Below are positions 33,485 through 41,497 of a stretch of DNA of 64,000 nt, one piece after another. Positions within the stretch are counted from its first letter, which is position 1, and the number at the start of each line of letters is the position of its first letter. The stretch is from an uncultured Clostridia bacterium (GTDB lineage Bacteria; Bacillota; Clostridia; Christensenellales; UBA1242), in NCBI GenBank assembly GCA_934747385.1, contig CAKVGK010000001.1:402768-466767 (forward strand), given 5' to 3'. Under the pieces are notes generated by a model. The model worked only from the letters and a program-made list of their open reading frames with translations, was not told where the DNA came from and ran no database searches. The translations under genes and the position numbers were made by a program.

Positions 33485-35452
33485 TTAGTCTTCAATGCTT
33501 TCGGCGTTGTACATGATTTTGAATTGTTTGTTGCGTTTGTTTAGTTCTTCAAAACTGCCAGTGTCAACAATTTTGCCTTCGTCCATAAAGAAAATTTTGT
33601 CAACATTTTTGATTGTGGACAGCCTGTGTGCAACAATAATAATTGTGCTTTTGCCTTTAATTCGGTCAATGCTTTCCTTAATAATGTTTTGGGAGAGATT
33701 ATCCAAACTGCTGGTGCTTTCGTCCAAAATAATCACATTGGATTTTTTAAGCAAAGCACGAGCAATTGCCAAACGTTGTTTTTGTCCACCAGAAAGTTTC
33801 ATGCCACTTTCTCCAACTTTGGTGTCCAGCCCTTTTGTAAGCCCTGCAATAAACTCGTCAAGAGCCGCGTCTTTAACCACTTGGTCAATTTCCTCTTCTG
33901 TTGCGTCAGGTTTTGCAAGCAACAAATTTTCTTTAATTGTCATGTCGAAAATGTAAGGGAACTGGTTAACAAGAGCAACTGAGGAGCGAAGAGTTGATTT
34001 GTCCAACTTGTTAATGTCCACGCCGCCAATCAAAACTTTGCCGCTGTCTGTCGTGTAAATTTTTGAAATGAGGTTCAAAATTGTTGATTTTCCGCAGCCG
34101 GATTTTCCAACAAAAGCGACTGTTGTGTTTGGCTCAATTTTAAAGGACAAATCTTCAAAAACTTGTTTTTTGCCAATTTCTTCTCGCTTTGGAATTTTCC
34201 CTTTAATTTTATGCTTTTTGTTGTACCTGCGTTTCTCTTCAATTTCTGCCAAGGTGTAATTTTTATACTCAGTATATGAAAAGTTCACATTTTTAAATTC
34301 AATATCATTCCCCAAGTTTTTGCGATGAACTGTGCCGAATTTTTCAAGTTCATAATCATCGTCAGCGTATAACTCGTTAATTCGTTCGTAAGCAACTTTA
34401 ATTTCAGCATATTTATTTATAATTATGGAAATTGTGTTGCTTAATGTCCTAATATTAGGTTTGTTATTGTACAAAATTAAGAATGTAGTCAAAACTAAAA
34501 ATCCTTTGTCCATCAAAACAATTCCAACGACAGTAATTACAATAATAAATATTCTCAAAAGCAACTTGTCTAACGTATCATATTTTGCGTAATCTTTTTT
34601 GGATTCTATGCAAGTTGATTTGTAGTTGTCAAAACTGGATTTTGTGATATCTTTAAGTTTTGTTTCTAGGTTGAGAGATTTTATGTCGCGTTCGCTTCTT
34701 ACAACTTCATTTAACAGACTTGTAACTTTTTCATTGGATCGAACAACCTTTTTTTGATTCGTAATCATTGCCTTTTTACGGAAACATGTAGTTATAATTG
34801 TTGTAATAAAATAAAGAATCAAAATTAAAGAAGTCCAAGCGTTTACTGTCAACAAATATACAGTGATAGCTAAACTATAAAATAAATACCCAGCATTGTC
34901 CATGATTGATATTATGCCATTGAAAATTTTGTCTGGGTCGGTGCGAATACGTTGCAAGAAATTAGCGGTTTGATGGTTTTCATATGCGTTTGATGAAATT
35001 TTAAAAGCTTGTTCCGCAATGTCTAAGCTCATTGCCATAGTTATGTTGGTCGTTAGTATTGCAAGCAAATTTGGAACTTGATAAGTGAGGATTGTTGACA
35101 CACCATATATTACAGCCTCAATTATAACAATTTTCAATGCAAAAGCGTAATTTGCTTCGGTTAATGCGACAATCATGTGTGCGGGTAATATTGCAAAAGG
35201 AATACTTGTTGCAACTTGTAAAAGAGTCAATATAACATATAAAGCAATTCCCCATTTGTGTTGCTTTAGGTAGGGCTTAATGCTGAACTTGTTTGCAACT
35301 TTTGTTTTGCCTGGCGAACTAGCATTGTTTAACAAACTTTCTTTTTGTGTGTTTGTTAAATCTTGATTTGTGTTTTTCAACAAATCATTTTTTGCCTTGC
35401 TTGCTGATTTTTTTGGAGTATTGACTGGCAAATCTTTTTTCGATTTTTTCAA
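33485..35452 (-). CDS. ABC-type exporter, fused membrane and ATPase domains
   Basis: The 655-residue half-transporter begins with a basic, low-complexity cytoplasmic tail (1-55). About six membrane helices follow (70-350), then an NBD with Walker A VGKSGCGKSTILNLI, signature LSGGQKQRLAIARAL, Walker B VIILDEST and the H-loop VAHRLST. A lysine-rich insert (about 405-440) interrupts the first NBD strands. It probably works as a homodimer; the substrate (drug, peptide or lipid) is unknown. The start is a TTG preceded by GGGAGGTGAT, a near-perfect ribosome binding site. The long GC-rich leader (about 35453-35530) is unusual. Confidence 0.92.
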   Translation of the reverse strand: MKKSKKDLPVNTPKKSASKAKNDLLKNTNQDLTNTQKESLLNNASSPGKTKVANKFSIKPYLKQHKWGIALYVILTLLQVATSIPFAILPAHMIVALTEANYAFALKIVIIEAVIYGVSTILTYQVPNLLAILTTNITMAMSLDIAEQAFKISSNAYENHQTANFLQRIRTDPDKIFNGIISIMDNAGYLFYSLAITVYLLTVNAWTSLILILYFITTIITTCFRKKAMITNQKKVVRSNEKVTSLLNEVVRSERDIKSLNLETKLKDITKSSFDNYKSTCIESKKDYAKYDTLDKLLLRIFIIVITVVGIVLMDKGFLVLTTFLILYNNKPNIRTLSNTISIIINKYAEIKVAYERINELYADDDYELEKFGTVHRKNLGNDIEFKNVNFSYTEYKNYTLAEIEEKRRYNKKHKIKGKIPKREEIGKKQVFEDLSFKIEPNTTVAFVGKSGCGKSTILNLISKIYTTDSGKVLIGGVDINKLDKSTLRSSVALVNQFPYIFDMTIKENLLLAKPDATEEEIDQVVKDAALDEFIAGLTKGLDTKVGESGMKLSGGQKQRLAIARALLKKSNVIILDESTSSLDNLSQNIIKESIDRIKGKSTIIIVAHRLSTIKNVDKIFFMDEGKIVDTGSFEELNKRNKQFKIMYNAESIED

Positions 35453-35531
35453 AAAATCACCTCCCTTAAAAAAATAACCATTGGCATATTAAGTTGGTTA
35501 AACGTTTTATGCCGCCGGCTAATGCGCCTCA

Positions 35532-35560
35532 ATAATAACATATTAAAAAGAAAAAGTAAA
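35532..35560 (-). promoter_or_regulatory. Putative promoter of the ABC exporter
   Basis: TTTACT (35555-35560), 17-bp spacer, TATTAT (35532-35537), giving a leader of about 75 nt that contains a GGCATA / TATGCC foldback and a GCCGGC core. Confidence 0.5.
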
Positions 35561-35737
35561 TAGAAAATTGTAAATTTTTGTTGATAAAATTTTTTAAATT
35601 TCTATTGTTTTTAGCAAATTTTTATGCTATAATAAAAATGTAAAAAATAAAAAATAAATTAATTTTTAAAAAAATATTAAAAAATTCAATAAAAATTAAT
35701 AAAAAAATACGCAATTTAATTAAAATTATTAAAAAAC

Positions 35738-35775
35738 ACCATAAATTAATATTTTTTAAGGTGTTTTTTAATCAA
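35738..35775. terminator. Bidirectional terminator
   Basis: AAAAAACACC / GGTGTTTTTT with an AT-rich loop; serves the zinc-ribbon gene to the right. Confidence 0.75.
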
Positions 35776-35804
35776 TAATAATTATTTATTTTTTAATTTA
35801 AAAA

Positions 35805-36716
35805 TTAAATTTGGCTTCCGCCACAATTTGGGCATTTTATTTCGCCATCTTTCAAAGGTGCTCCGCAATAAGTGCATTTATTAACTTTTGGTTTGTTTGA
35901 ATTGTTGGTTTCTGCCTGAACGGTTGCAGGTTGAGTTTCTTCTTGTTTTGAGGTTTTTATCAAAGCAATTTGCCCAATGGTGCAACCAACCAAAACGATA
36001 ACAGCAATAACAATAACAACAGGGCCTGCTGCGGCTTTGCCTTTTGCAGCAACATATTCGCCATCTCTTTCCAAAGGCATTTCTAAATAGTCAAAAGGAA
36101 TTGAATCAGTTAAAGAATTAATGTTCATTTTATAAACATTTATTGCAAGGTCAATCACTTTGCTAATTTGTAAATTTGGATTGCTCAAATCATCAATAGA
36201 GTAAACAGAAAAGCTGTAGCCTAAAACCCAATTGTCCTCTAAATCGTCTTCGCGAGAATCGTGTTGATATTTTTCAATCAGCCTTTCTTCGTCGTCAATA
36301 TAATCAATTGGAAAAGCGTAGGTTATGTAATATTTGTCGCAGTCTTTGTTCCTAAGCCTGTCGGTTATCACGCCTTTGACTTTATAATTACTGTTTTGCT
36401 TTGCTGTTGTAATCATTTGGTGATAGTAGGTTTGGTCTGCTTTAATTGTGTTGATTGATTTGTTTGCTCCGCCAACTAAAAGTGCACCGGCAAAAATGGC
36501 AAAAAGTGCAATAATGCAGCCCAACAAGCATGCGTAAACACCTGACCTGCGCGTTCCGCTAACAACATAACGTCTGCCGCCAAAAACATAAACGCGAGGC
36601 CCTAAATTTACTTGAGTAGAAGACCTTCTTGAATTAAAACCGCCAAAATGGCTTCCACCAGATGATCCTCCACCAAAATGGCTGCCACCGCCGCCCGAAT
36701 GTGAACCTGAAGGCAT
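35805..36716 (-). CDS. Membrane protein with Gly/Ser/His-rich N terminus and C-terminal zinc ribbon
   Basis: The 303 residues comprise a low-complexity start rich in Gly, Ser, His and Phe (1-35), a membrane helix (about 63-85), an external domain (90-215), a second helix (about 222-248) and a cytoplasmic linker. A zinc ribbon follows with two C-x-x-C pairs (CTYCGAPL and CPNCGG). The two helices put both ends inside. The family is not recognised. AAGGAG precedes the ATG. Confidence 0.82.
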   Translation of the reverse strand: MPSGSHSGGGGSHFGGGSSGGSHFGGFNSRRSSTQVNLGPRVYVFGGRRYVVSGTRRSGVYACLLGCIIALFAIFAGALLVGGANKSINTIKADQTYYHQMITTAKQNSNYKVKGVITDRLRNKDCDKYYITYAFPIDYIDDEERLIEKYQHDSREDDLEDNWVLGYSFSVYSIDDLSNPNLQISKVIDLAINVYKMNINSLTDSIPFDYLEMPLERDGEYVAAKGKAAAGPVVIVIAVIVLVGCTIGQIALIKTSKQEETQPATVQAETNNSNKPKVNKCTYCGAPLKDGEIKCPNCGGSQI

Positions 36717-36856
36717 AAAATTCTCCTTTTAAAATATGAAAATCATGTAATATACTTAAACTTTTCAGCTTTAATATATTCCTTTTTCTAGATTATATCA
36801 AATAACTAATTTTGTCAAATAAACGCTTAATATTTTGTTTTTATTCTCTAATTTGC

Positions 36857-36862
36857 TATAAT
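36857..36862 (+). promoter_or_regulatory. -10 box of lepB, leaderless type
   Basis: TGC-TATAAT followed by exactly 6 nt and the ATG at 36869; no Shine-Dalgarno. Confidence 0.7.
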
Positions 36863-36868
36863 TAAATC

Positions 36869-37579
36869 ATGCAAGAAAAACGCAAGTCAACACTCATTAA
36901 CATAATAAGTGCGTTCACCACATTAATTTGTTTGGTGCTTTTTTTGGCTTCAATTTGTTTTTTAACATTCAGTTTATGTTTCAGCAAAACGCGTGTTAGG
37001 GGCTACAGCATGCGCCCAACCATAAACAGCAATGTGCAGGACCCAAACATTGATGGAGACATTGTGTACATAAATTCCAACGTTCCGCTAACAGAAAATT
37101 CAATTGTTGTTGCCAATGTGGATTGGTGGCAGAAAGGTGCAATTATCAAAAGGCTTGTTGGGCTTCCGGGTGATTGTGTGCAAATAAAAGAAACCTCTTC
37201 AACTTACGATTTAAAGGTCAATGGAGAGTTGATTTATTCCAAACAAAAATACGATAATGGGAACCTCAATTTGAGCGTTAAAAATTATTATAGGCACAAA
37301 TATTTGGCTTTTATCAACAATAATGTGGAAATTGATGGGGAATCCATTGACCACTCTGCAAATATTGGGGTGTTTGAGGGTGAACCTTGCATTGAGGTTG
37401 GCGAAAATGAATACTTTTTGATTGGGGACAATTGGTCGGATGGAATGGTTGACAGCATGACCTATGGACCAACGCAAAAACAAAATATTGTTGGCACAGT
37501 GCAACTTATTGTGGATGTTAAAGAAAATTCTTTTGCAAGAGTTGGCAAAGAAATCCTTAAAATTTTGTTTTCAGTTTAG
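36869..37579 (+). CDS. lepB: Signal peptidase I (S26 family)
   Basis: Cleaves signal peptides on the outer face of the membrane. The 236 residues have one N-terminal membrane helix (about 12-38). Box B is GYSMRPT with the catalytic Ser (about 49), then GDIVYI, box D IIKRLVGLPGD with the general-base Lys, and box E GDNWSDGMVDS, which deviates from the usual GDNR-x-x-S-x-DSR. The product is therefore a somewhat divergent member. A terminator follows at 37591. Confidence 0.92.
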   Translation: MQEKRKSTLINIISAFTTLICLVLFLASICFLTFSLCFSKTRVRGYSMRPTINSNVQDPNIDGDIVYINSNVPLTENSIVVANVDWWQKGAIIKRLVGLPGDCVQIKETSSTYDLKVNGELIYSKQKYDNGNLNLSVKNYYRHKYLAFINNNVEIDGESIDHSANIGVFEGEPCIEVGENEYFLIGDNWSDGMVDSMTYGPTQKQNIVGTVQLIVDVKENSFARVGKEILKILFSV

Positions 37580-37590
37580 GACTGATTAGA

Positions 37591-37622
37591 TTTATACAAT
37601 TCACGTTGTATAAATTTTTTTT
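37591..37622 (+). terminator. Terminator of lepB
   Basis: TTTATACAA / TTGTATAAA stem followed by eight T residues. Confidence 0.85.
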
Positions 37623-37654
37623 AAGTGCAAAAACTAGCAAAAAGGTAGGTGCTT

Positions 37655-38839
37655 ATGAAACTTAAAACAAAACTTATGAGTTCACTTTTGGCTTTCGGTG
37701 CGTTGGGGTCAGTTGCTGCAATCAAACCTTTACAGCCTGTTTATTGTACACCTAACAATCCAAGCATTCAACAACTGCTAACAAGCCCAGCAACCGAGAA
37801 CTGCAGAGCAAGTGTGCTTATTGAAAAGAATAGCAAAAAAGTGCTTTGTGAAAACAACAGCCACACAAAATACCCAATTGCAAGTGTTACAAAATTAATG
37901 ACAGTTTTGCTTACATTGGAAAATGTGGAAAACAACAACATTTCTCTTGAAGATAATGTTATAGTAAGCAAAAACGCAAGCGGAATGGGCGGCAGTCAAA
38001 TATTTTTGGACGCAGACGTCGAATATAAACTAGGCGAACTTTTAAAGTCTGTTATCGTGTGCAGCGCAAACGACAGCAGCGTGGCTCTTGCCGAGTATAT
38101 TGCAGGCAGCGAAACCAATTTTGTGCGTGCCATGAACGAAAAGGCAAAACAACTTGGCATGAACGACACAAATTACGTAAACTGCACAGGGCTTCCAGCC
38201 CCACAAGGCTATTCTAGTGCATATGACCAAGCAGTTTTGCTTAGCCAGGTGTTGGATTATGACAGTTATCACACATATTCTTCAATTTGGAATGAAGAGT
38301 TTACTCATCCAAGCGGGCGCACCACTCAAATGACAAACACAAACAAACTTTCAAGGTTTTACGAAGGTTGCATTGGTGGAAAAACAGGTTCAACCAACGA
38401 AGCAAAATATTGCTTAGCAGTTGGAGCAAAACGTGCAGATATGGAACTTGTTTCTTGCGTTTTGGGCGCAGACACCAGTCCAAATAGGTTTAAAATTGCA
38501 AGTGATTTGTTAAATTATGGCTTTAACAATTTTGAAAGCCAAACAATTTTCAGCAATAAGGATTTGAAAAATAAGCATATTTCAATCAAGGGCAAATCTC
38601 AAATTTGCACTCTTAGGGCAGACCACGAATATACAATTGTTTCAACCAAAGGCGAAAAGCCAAATTATTCGCTCAATTTCAATTTGCCAAGCACACTTAA
38701 AAGCGTAAATCAAGGCGAAGTTGTTGGCAATGTGGAAATTGTTGTGGACGGCGTTGTGGTGGACACAATCAACCTCATTTCAAATCAAACAATCACCGAA
38801 GCGTCAGTTTGGGACTATTTTAAAGACTTAATCAAATAA
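37655..38839 (+). CDS. D-alanyl-D-alanine carboxypeptidase (S11, DacA/DacF-like)
   Basis: Trims the terminal D-Ala from peptidoglycan stem peptides. The product has 394 residues with a signal peptide (about 1-30). The three penicillin-binding motifs are SVTK (in PIASVTKLMT), SAN (in VCSANDSSV) and KTG (in IGGKTGSTN). A PBP5-type C-terminal beta domain and a final amphipathic helix (WDYFKDLIK) for membrane attachment complete it. The ATG at 37655 is favoured over an in-frame GTG two codons earlier because AGGTAGG spaces better to it. Confidence 0.94.
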   Translation: MKLKTKLMSSLLAFGALGSVAAIKPLQPVYCTPNNPSIQQLLTSPATENCRASVLIEKNSKKVLCENNSHTKYPIASVTKLMTVLLTLENVENNNISLEDNVIVSKNASGMGGSQIFLDADVEYKLGELLKSVIVCSANDSSVALAEYIAGSETNFVRAMNEKAKQLGMNDTNYVNCTGLPAPQGYSSAYDQAVLLSQVLDYDSYHTYSSIWNEEFTHPSGRTTQMTNTNKLSRFYEGCIGGKTGSTNEAKYCLAVGAKRADMELVSCVLGADTSPNRFKIASDLLNYGFNNFESQTIFSNKDLKNKHISIKGKSQICTLRADHEYTIVSTKGEKPNYSLNFNLPSTLKSVNQGEVVGNVEIVVDGVVVDTINLISNQTITEASVWDYFKDLIK

Positions 38840-38844
38840 GTTTG

Positions 38845-39138
38845 TTACAACAAATTTCGGTTTTCATAACGCTCTAATTGCTTCCCAATTTCAATTGAGG
38901 CTAGGCAAATTTCGTTCATATGTTTGTACTCAATGTCTTGCATAAAATTCATAACACCTTGGACAAGGCAAGCAACCCTCTTCCTCAAATTTTCAGGAAG
39001 AGCGTTGATAATTTCTTGCTTGTCCTTTTTTATATGCTCGCTTAAATCTTCTTGGCGAATGTCAAAACTTTCAAAATGACTGAAGATATATAGGCTCACA
39101 ATCCTACATTCAAATTCTTCTTTTTCTTCCTCTTTCAT
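38845..39138 (-). CDS. Small helical protein divergent from the XRE pair
   Basis: Not recognised. The 97 residues are charged and mostly helical, with no membrane segment. The gene faces the XRE genes across a shared operator. The minus-strand promoter TTGACT-18-TATAAT (39156-39185) is overlapped by an AAGTACCAA motif, so it is probably repressed by one of the XRE proteins. GGAGA precedes the ATG. The layout resembles a phage-type repressor switch or a small regulator module; no toxin motif is visible. Confidence 0.7.
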   Translation of the reverse strand: MKEEEKEEFECRIVSLYIFSHFESFDIRQEDLSEHIKKDKQEIINALPENLRKRVACLVQGVMNFMQDIEYKHMNEICLASIEIGKQLERYENRNLL

Positions 39139-39155
39139 AATTTTTCTCCAGCCAT

Positions 39156-39241
39156 ATTATAAGTACCAAACATTTCAAAAGTCAAGCAAAAAGTACCAAG
39201 TTTTACAAAAATATAAAAAATTTTGTAAAGTTTGATACCAT
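39156..39241. promoter_or_regulatory. Operator/promoter region of a divergent XRE switch
   Basis: AAGTACCAA occurs at 39161-39169 and 39191-39199, and its inverted form TTTGATACC at 39231-39239. The second and third copies form a 17-bp imperfect inverted repeat around a TATA centre (TTTTACAAAA / TTTTGTAAAG). The first copy overlaps the -10 of the leftward promoter and the last overlaps the presumed start of the rightward one. Confidence 0.65.
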
Positions 39242-39247
39242 AATTTT

Positions 39248-39673
39248 ATGGAAAAAGTTGTTGAGCGTTTAAATGAATTAATAAACAAAGAAAACATTAA
39301 AGAAGTGCAGACAGCCCTAAAATTGAAATCAGTTTCGCTGATTTATAAATGGTTAGACGGAAAAACAAAACCTGGTTTTAAAAATTTGGTTGGCATTGCA
39401 AACTATTTTGAGTGCTCTTTGGACTATTTGTTGGGAAGAACGGAATTTTATGAAAGCGTAACCATTAAAGATTTGAAACCTTTCAAACAACAATTTAAGT
39501 CAGTTTTAAAAGAGAAAGGCGTCAAGTTTATGGAGCTGGTTAACAATGGAATAATGTTTAAGGGAAACTACACAAGTTGGATTATTAACAATTCACTGCC
39601 ATCAACACCTACATTGATAAGACTAGCAGATTATTTGGGCGTATCTGTTGACCACTTAATTGGACGAGAATAG
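39248..39673 (+). CDS. XRE-family regulator with two helix-turn-helix units
   Basis: The 141-residue protein consists of two similar halves, each an XRE-type helix-turn-helix: residues 5-65 (LKSVSLIYKWLDGKTKPG, ending DYLLGR) and 75-141 (ending RLADYLGVSVDHLIGRE). No ligand or dimerisation domain is seen. It has no Shine-Dalgarno; a TGA-TACCAT element ends 6 nt before the ATG. The next gene is a paralogue, 3 nt downstream. Confidence 0.85.
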   Translation: MEKVVERLNELINKENIKEVQTALKLKSVSLIYKWLDGKTKPGFKNLVGIANYFECSLDYLLGRTEFYESVTIKDLKPFKQQFKSVLKEKGVKFMELVNNGIMFKGNYTSWIINNSLPSTPTLIRLADYLGVSVDHLIGRE

Positions 39674-39676
39674 TTT

Positions 39677-40108
39677 ATGAGTAAATTGAGTGAACGTCTT
39701 GAGGAAATGATAAGTTCTAGCGACAAGAGCGTTAAAGAAGTTGCCACTTTGTTAGGGTATAAAAGTGAGTCAATAGTTTATCAGTGGTTGAGTGGTTATG
39801 TTGAACCACAAATGGACACATTGATTAAGTTGGCAGACATTTTTGAATGTTCAATTGATTATTTAATTGGTAGGACAGACGATTTTGTAACATATGTTCC
39901 AGCAAACAAAATTGATTTTAAAGAGCAATTTAAAAAGGTGTTGCTTGAGAAAAAAGTTTCGCAATATAGATTAACAAAAGAAAAAGTTATTTCAGGCGGA
40001 AACATTGATAGTTGGTTGAAGCATAATCGTCTGCCCTCAATAGCGACTGCAACAAGACTAGCAGATTATTTATGCGTGTCTGTTGACCACTTGATTGGCA
40101 GAGAATAG
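39677..40108 (+). CDS. XRE-family regulator, tandem paralogue
   Basis: The 143 residues have the same two-HTH layout as the upstream gene: first unit about 5-68 (SVKEVATLLGYKS, ending SIDYLIGR), second about 78-143, ending RLADYLCVSVDHLIGRE. The two genes arose by duplication, and each itself looks like an internal duplication. Translation is likely coupled to the previous gene (3-nt gap, no good ribosome binding site). A terminator hairpin lies about 72 bp downstream. Confidence 0.85.
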   Translation: MSKLSERLEEMISSSDKSVKEVATLLGYKSESIVYQWLSGYVEPQMDTLIKLADIFECSIDYLIGRTDDFVTYVPANKIDFKEQFKKVLLEKKVSQYRLTKEKVISGGNIDSWLKHNRLPSIATATRLADYLCVSVDHLIGRE

Positions 40109-40149
40109 GAAATTTATATATTTTTATATTACTAATTATAATTAGGGGC

Positions 40150-40178
40150 TTGCAATTTATTTTGTTATGTGCTAAAAT
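40150..40178 (+). promoter_or_regulatory. Promoter of the rpsF-ssb-rpsR operon
   Basis: TTGCAA (40150-40155), 17-bp spacer ending TGC, TAAAAT (40173-40178). The leader to rpsF is about 115 nt. A TTACCCG-TTTA-GGG segment near 40263-40278 could be part of an S6:S18 autoregulatory site, but this is weak. Confidence 0.55.
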
Positions 40179-40179
40179 G

Positions 40180-40208
40180 GCGTTGTTAAGAAATGCAACG
40201 CTTTTTTG
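40180..40208 (+). terminator. Terminator overlapping the rpsF promoter
   Basis: GCGTTG / CAACGC stem followed by six T residues. It begins right after the rpsF -10 box, so it can stop XRE transcription, while rpsF transcripts would start within the stem. Confidence 0.7.
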
Positions 40209-40299
40209 TTGCAAACTGCTTAGCACGCAAATTTGATTGTCGAATTAATTGAGTTTGTGTCCTTACCCGTTTAGGGTCTTAAGTCCAAAAGGAGGTTTT

Positions 40300-40581
40300 A
40301 TGAAGAACTACGAATTAATGTACATTATTCCTAGCCAATCAACCGATGAAGAAAAGGAAGCGCTTATTGCTTCTGTTAACGGCATGATTGAGAAAGATGG
40401 TGGCAAAATTGAATCAGTTGAACGCGTTGGTAACAAAAAACTCGCTTATGCTATCGACAAAAAGCGTGAAGGTTATTACGTGCTTGTTAACTTCAGCTCA
40501 AGTGCTGATGCTCCAAACAAACTTGGTTCATTGCTTTCAATCACAACAGGAATCATGAGATATATCATTGTTGCAAAATAG
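40300..40581 (+). CDS. rpsF: 30S ribosomal protein S6
   Basis: Binds S18 and 16S rRNA in the platform. The 93 residues begin MKNYELMYIIPSQSTDEEKE and show the NKKLAYAIDKKREGYYVL motif of the family. The ATG at 40300 follows a perfect AAAGGAGG box; a longer open frame upstream is not used. It is first gene of the usual rpsF-ssb-rpsR operon. Confidence 0.97.
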   Translation: MKNYELMYIIPSQSTDEEKEALIASVNGMIEKDGGKIESVERVGNKKLAYAIDKKREGYYVLVNFSSSADAPNKLGSLLSITTGIMRYIIVAK

Positions 40582-40654
40582 TTTTGCAATTGGGTTAGCC
40601 CACAAATTTGCTTGTTTAAGCAAGCATTACTCAAACAAAATTTAAGGAGTAATT

Positions 40655-41074
40655 ATGAATAAAGTATTTTTAATTGGCAATTTAACTCGTGACCCAGAAC
40701 TTAGCCAAACCCCAACAGGCGTTTCAGTTTGCCGTATGTCAATTGCTGTTGGCCGCAGATTTAGCAATGCTGAAGGTGGCAGAGAAACAGATTTCTTCAA
40801 CGTTACCGCTTGGCGTGGCAACGCAGAAAACTGCGCAAAATTCTTGAAAAAGGGCAACAAAGTGGCTGTTTCTGGTTCAATCCAAGTTAGAAACTATGAA
40901 CGTCAAGACGGCTCTAAAGGCACTTCAGTTGACATTGTTGCAGATGAAGTTGAATTTTTAACTTCTCGTAACGATAACAGCGAGTCTGGCTCAACCGAAG
41001 GCGGAATGGGCGTTGGCAGCACAGGTCCAGTTAGCGACCTTCAACCAATCAATGATGACGATTTGCCATTTTAA
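40655..41074 (+). CDS. ssb: Single-stranded DNA-binding protein
   Basis: Coats single-stranded DNA during replication and repair. OB-fold landmarks: NKVFLIGNLTRDPELSQTP, FFNVTAWRGNAENCAKFLKK and VSGSIQVRNYERQDG. After a short Gly/Ser linker it ends with the acidic partner-binding tip DDDLPF. At 139 residues it is slightly short because the linker is small. TAAGGAG precedes the ATG. It sits between rpsF and rpsR. Confidence 0.98.
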   Translation: MNKVFLIGNLTRDPELSQTPTGVSVCRMSIAVGRRFSNAEGGRETDFFNVTAWRGNAENCAKFLKKGNKVAVSGSIQVRNYERQDGSKGTSVDIVADEVEFLTSRNDNSESGSTEGGMGVGSTGPVSDLQPINDDDLPF

Positions 41075-41113
41075 TCACAAAAATTAATTTAAAAATTTAC
41101 AAAAGGAGTAAAT

Positions 41114-41407
41114 ATGTCAGAAGAAGTAGAAGTTAAAGAAGTTCAAGCAGAAGTTAAACCTGAACAAAAGAAAAAAGTTTTCAAACCACACAACAAACCT
41201 AAAAAACGCGTTTGTGTTTTCTGCGATGACAAAAACTTGAAATTCATCGATTACAAAGATATTAACCGTCTTCGTAAGTTCGTTACTGAAAAAGGCAAAA
41301 TTTTGCCAAGCCGCCAAACTGGCACTTGCGCACGCCACCAACGTGAATTGACCGTTGCAATCAAACGTGCTCGCAATATGGCTTTGTTACCATTCAGCGG
41401 TGACTAA
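41114..41407 (+). CDS. rpsR: 30S ribosomal protein S18, N-terminally extended
   Basis: Platform protein that pairs with S6. The core [41 protein letters not shown] and [12 protein letters not shown] is canonical. A 28-residue acidic then basic N-terminal extension (rich in Glu, Val and Lys) is longer than in most bacteria. The two Cys in CVFC may bind metal. Last gene of the operon, followed by a terminator. Confidence 0.97.
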   Translation: MSEEVEVKEVQAEVKPEQKKKVFKPHNKPKKRVCVFCDDKNLKFIDYKDINRLRKFVTEKGKILPSRQTGTCARHQRELTVAIKRARNMALLPFSGD

Positions 41408-41415
41408 AATAAAAA

Positions 41416-41441
41416 TGCACACAATCAAGTGTGCTTTTTTT
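41416..41441 (+). terminator. Terminator of the rpsF operon
   Basis: GCACAC / GTGTGC stem, 6-nt loop and seven T residues. Confidence 0.88.
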
Positions 41442-41497
41442 ATTGCTTGAATTAAATCATATCAGCAATCGACGGCAAATTTTTTGGATTGCGAGAG

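Larger units (their letters stand above)
35453..35804. other. Intergenic region: ABC leader, then A/T-only stretch
   Basis: Apart from the exporter leader and promoter, 35565-35800 is nearly pure A/T with homopolymer runs. No gene is seen; it ends in the bidirectional terminator at 35738-35775. Confidence 0.6.

Noticed and set aside
38845..40108. Prophage remnant
   Set aside because: The repressor-like switch is isolated; no integrase, structural or lysis genes are nearby.
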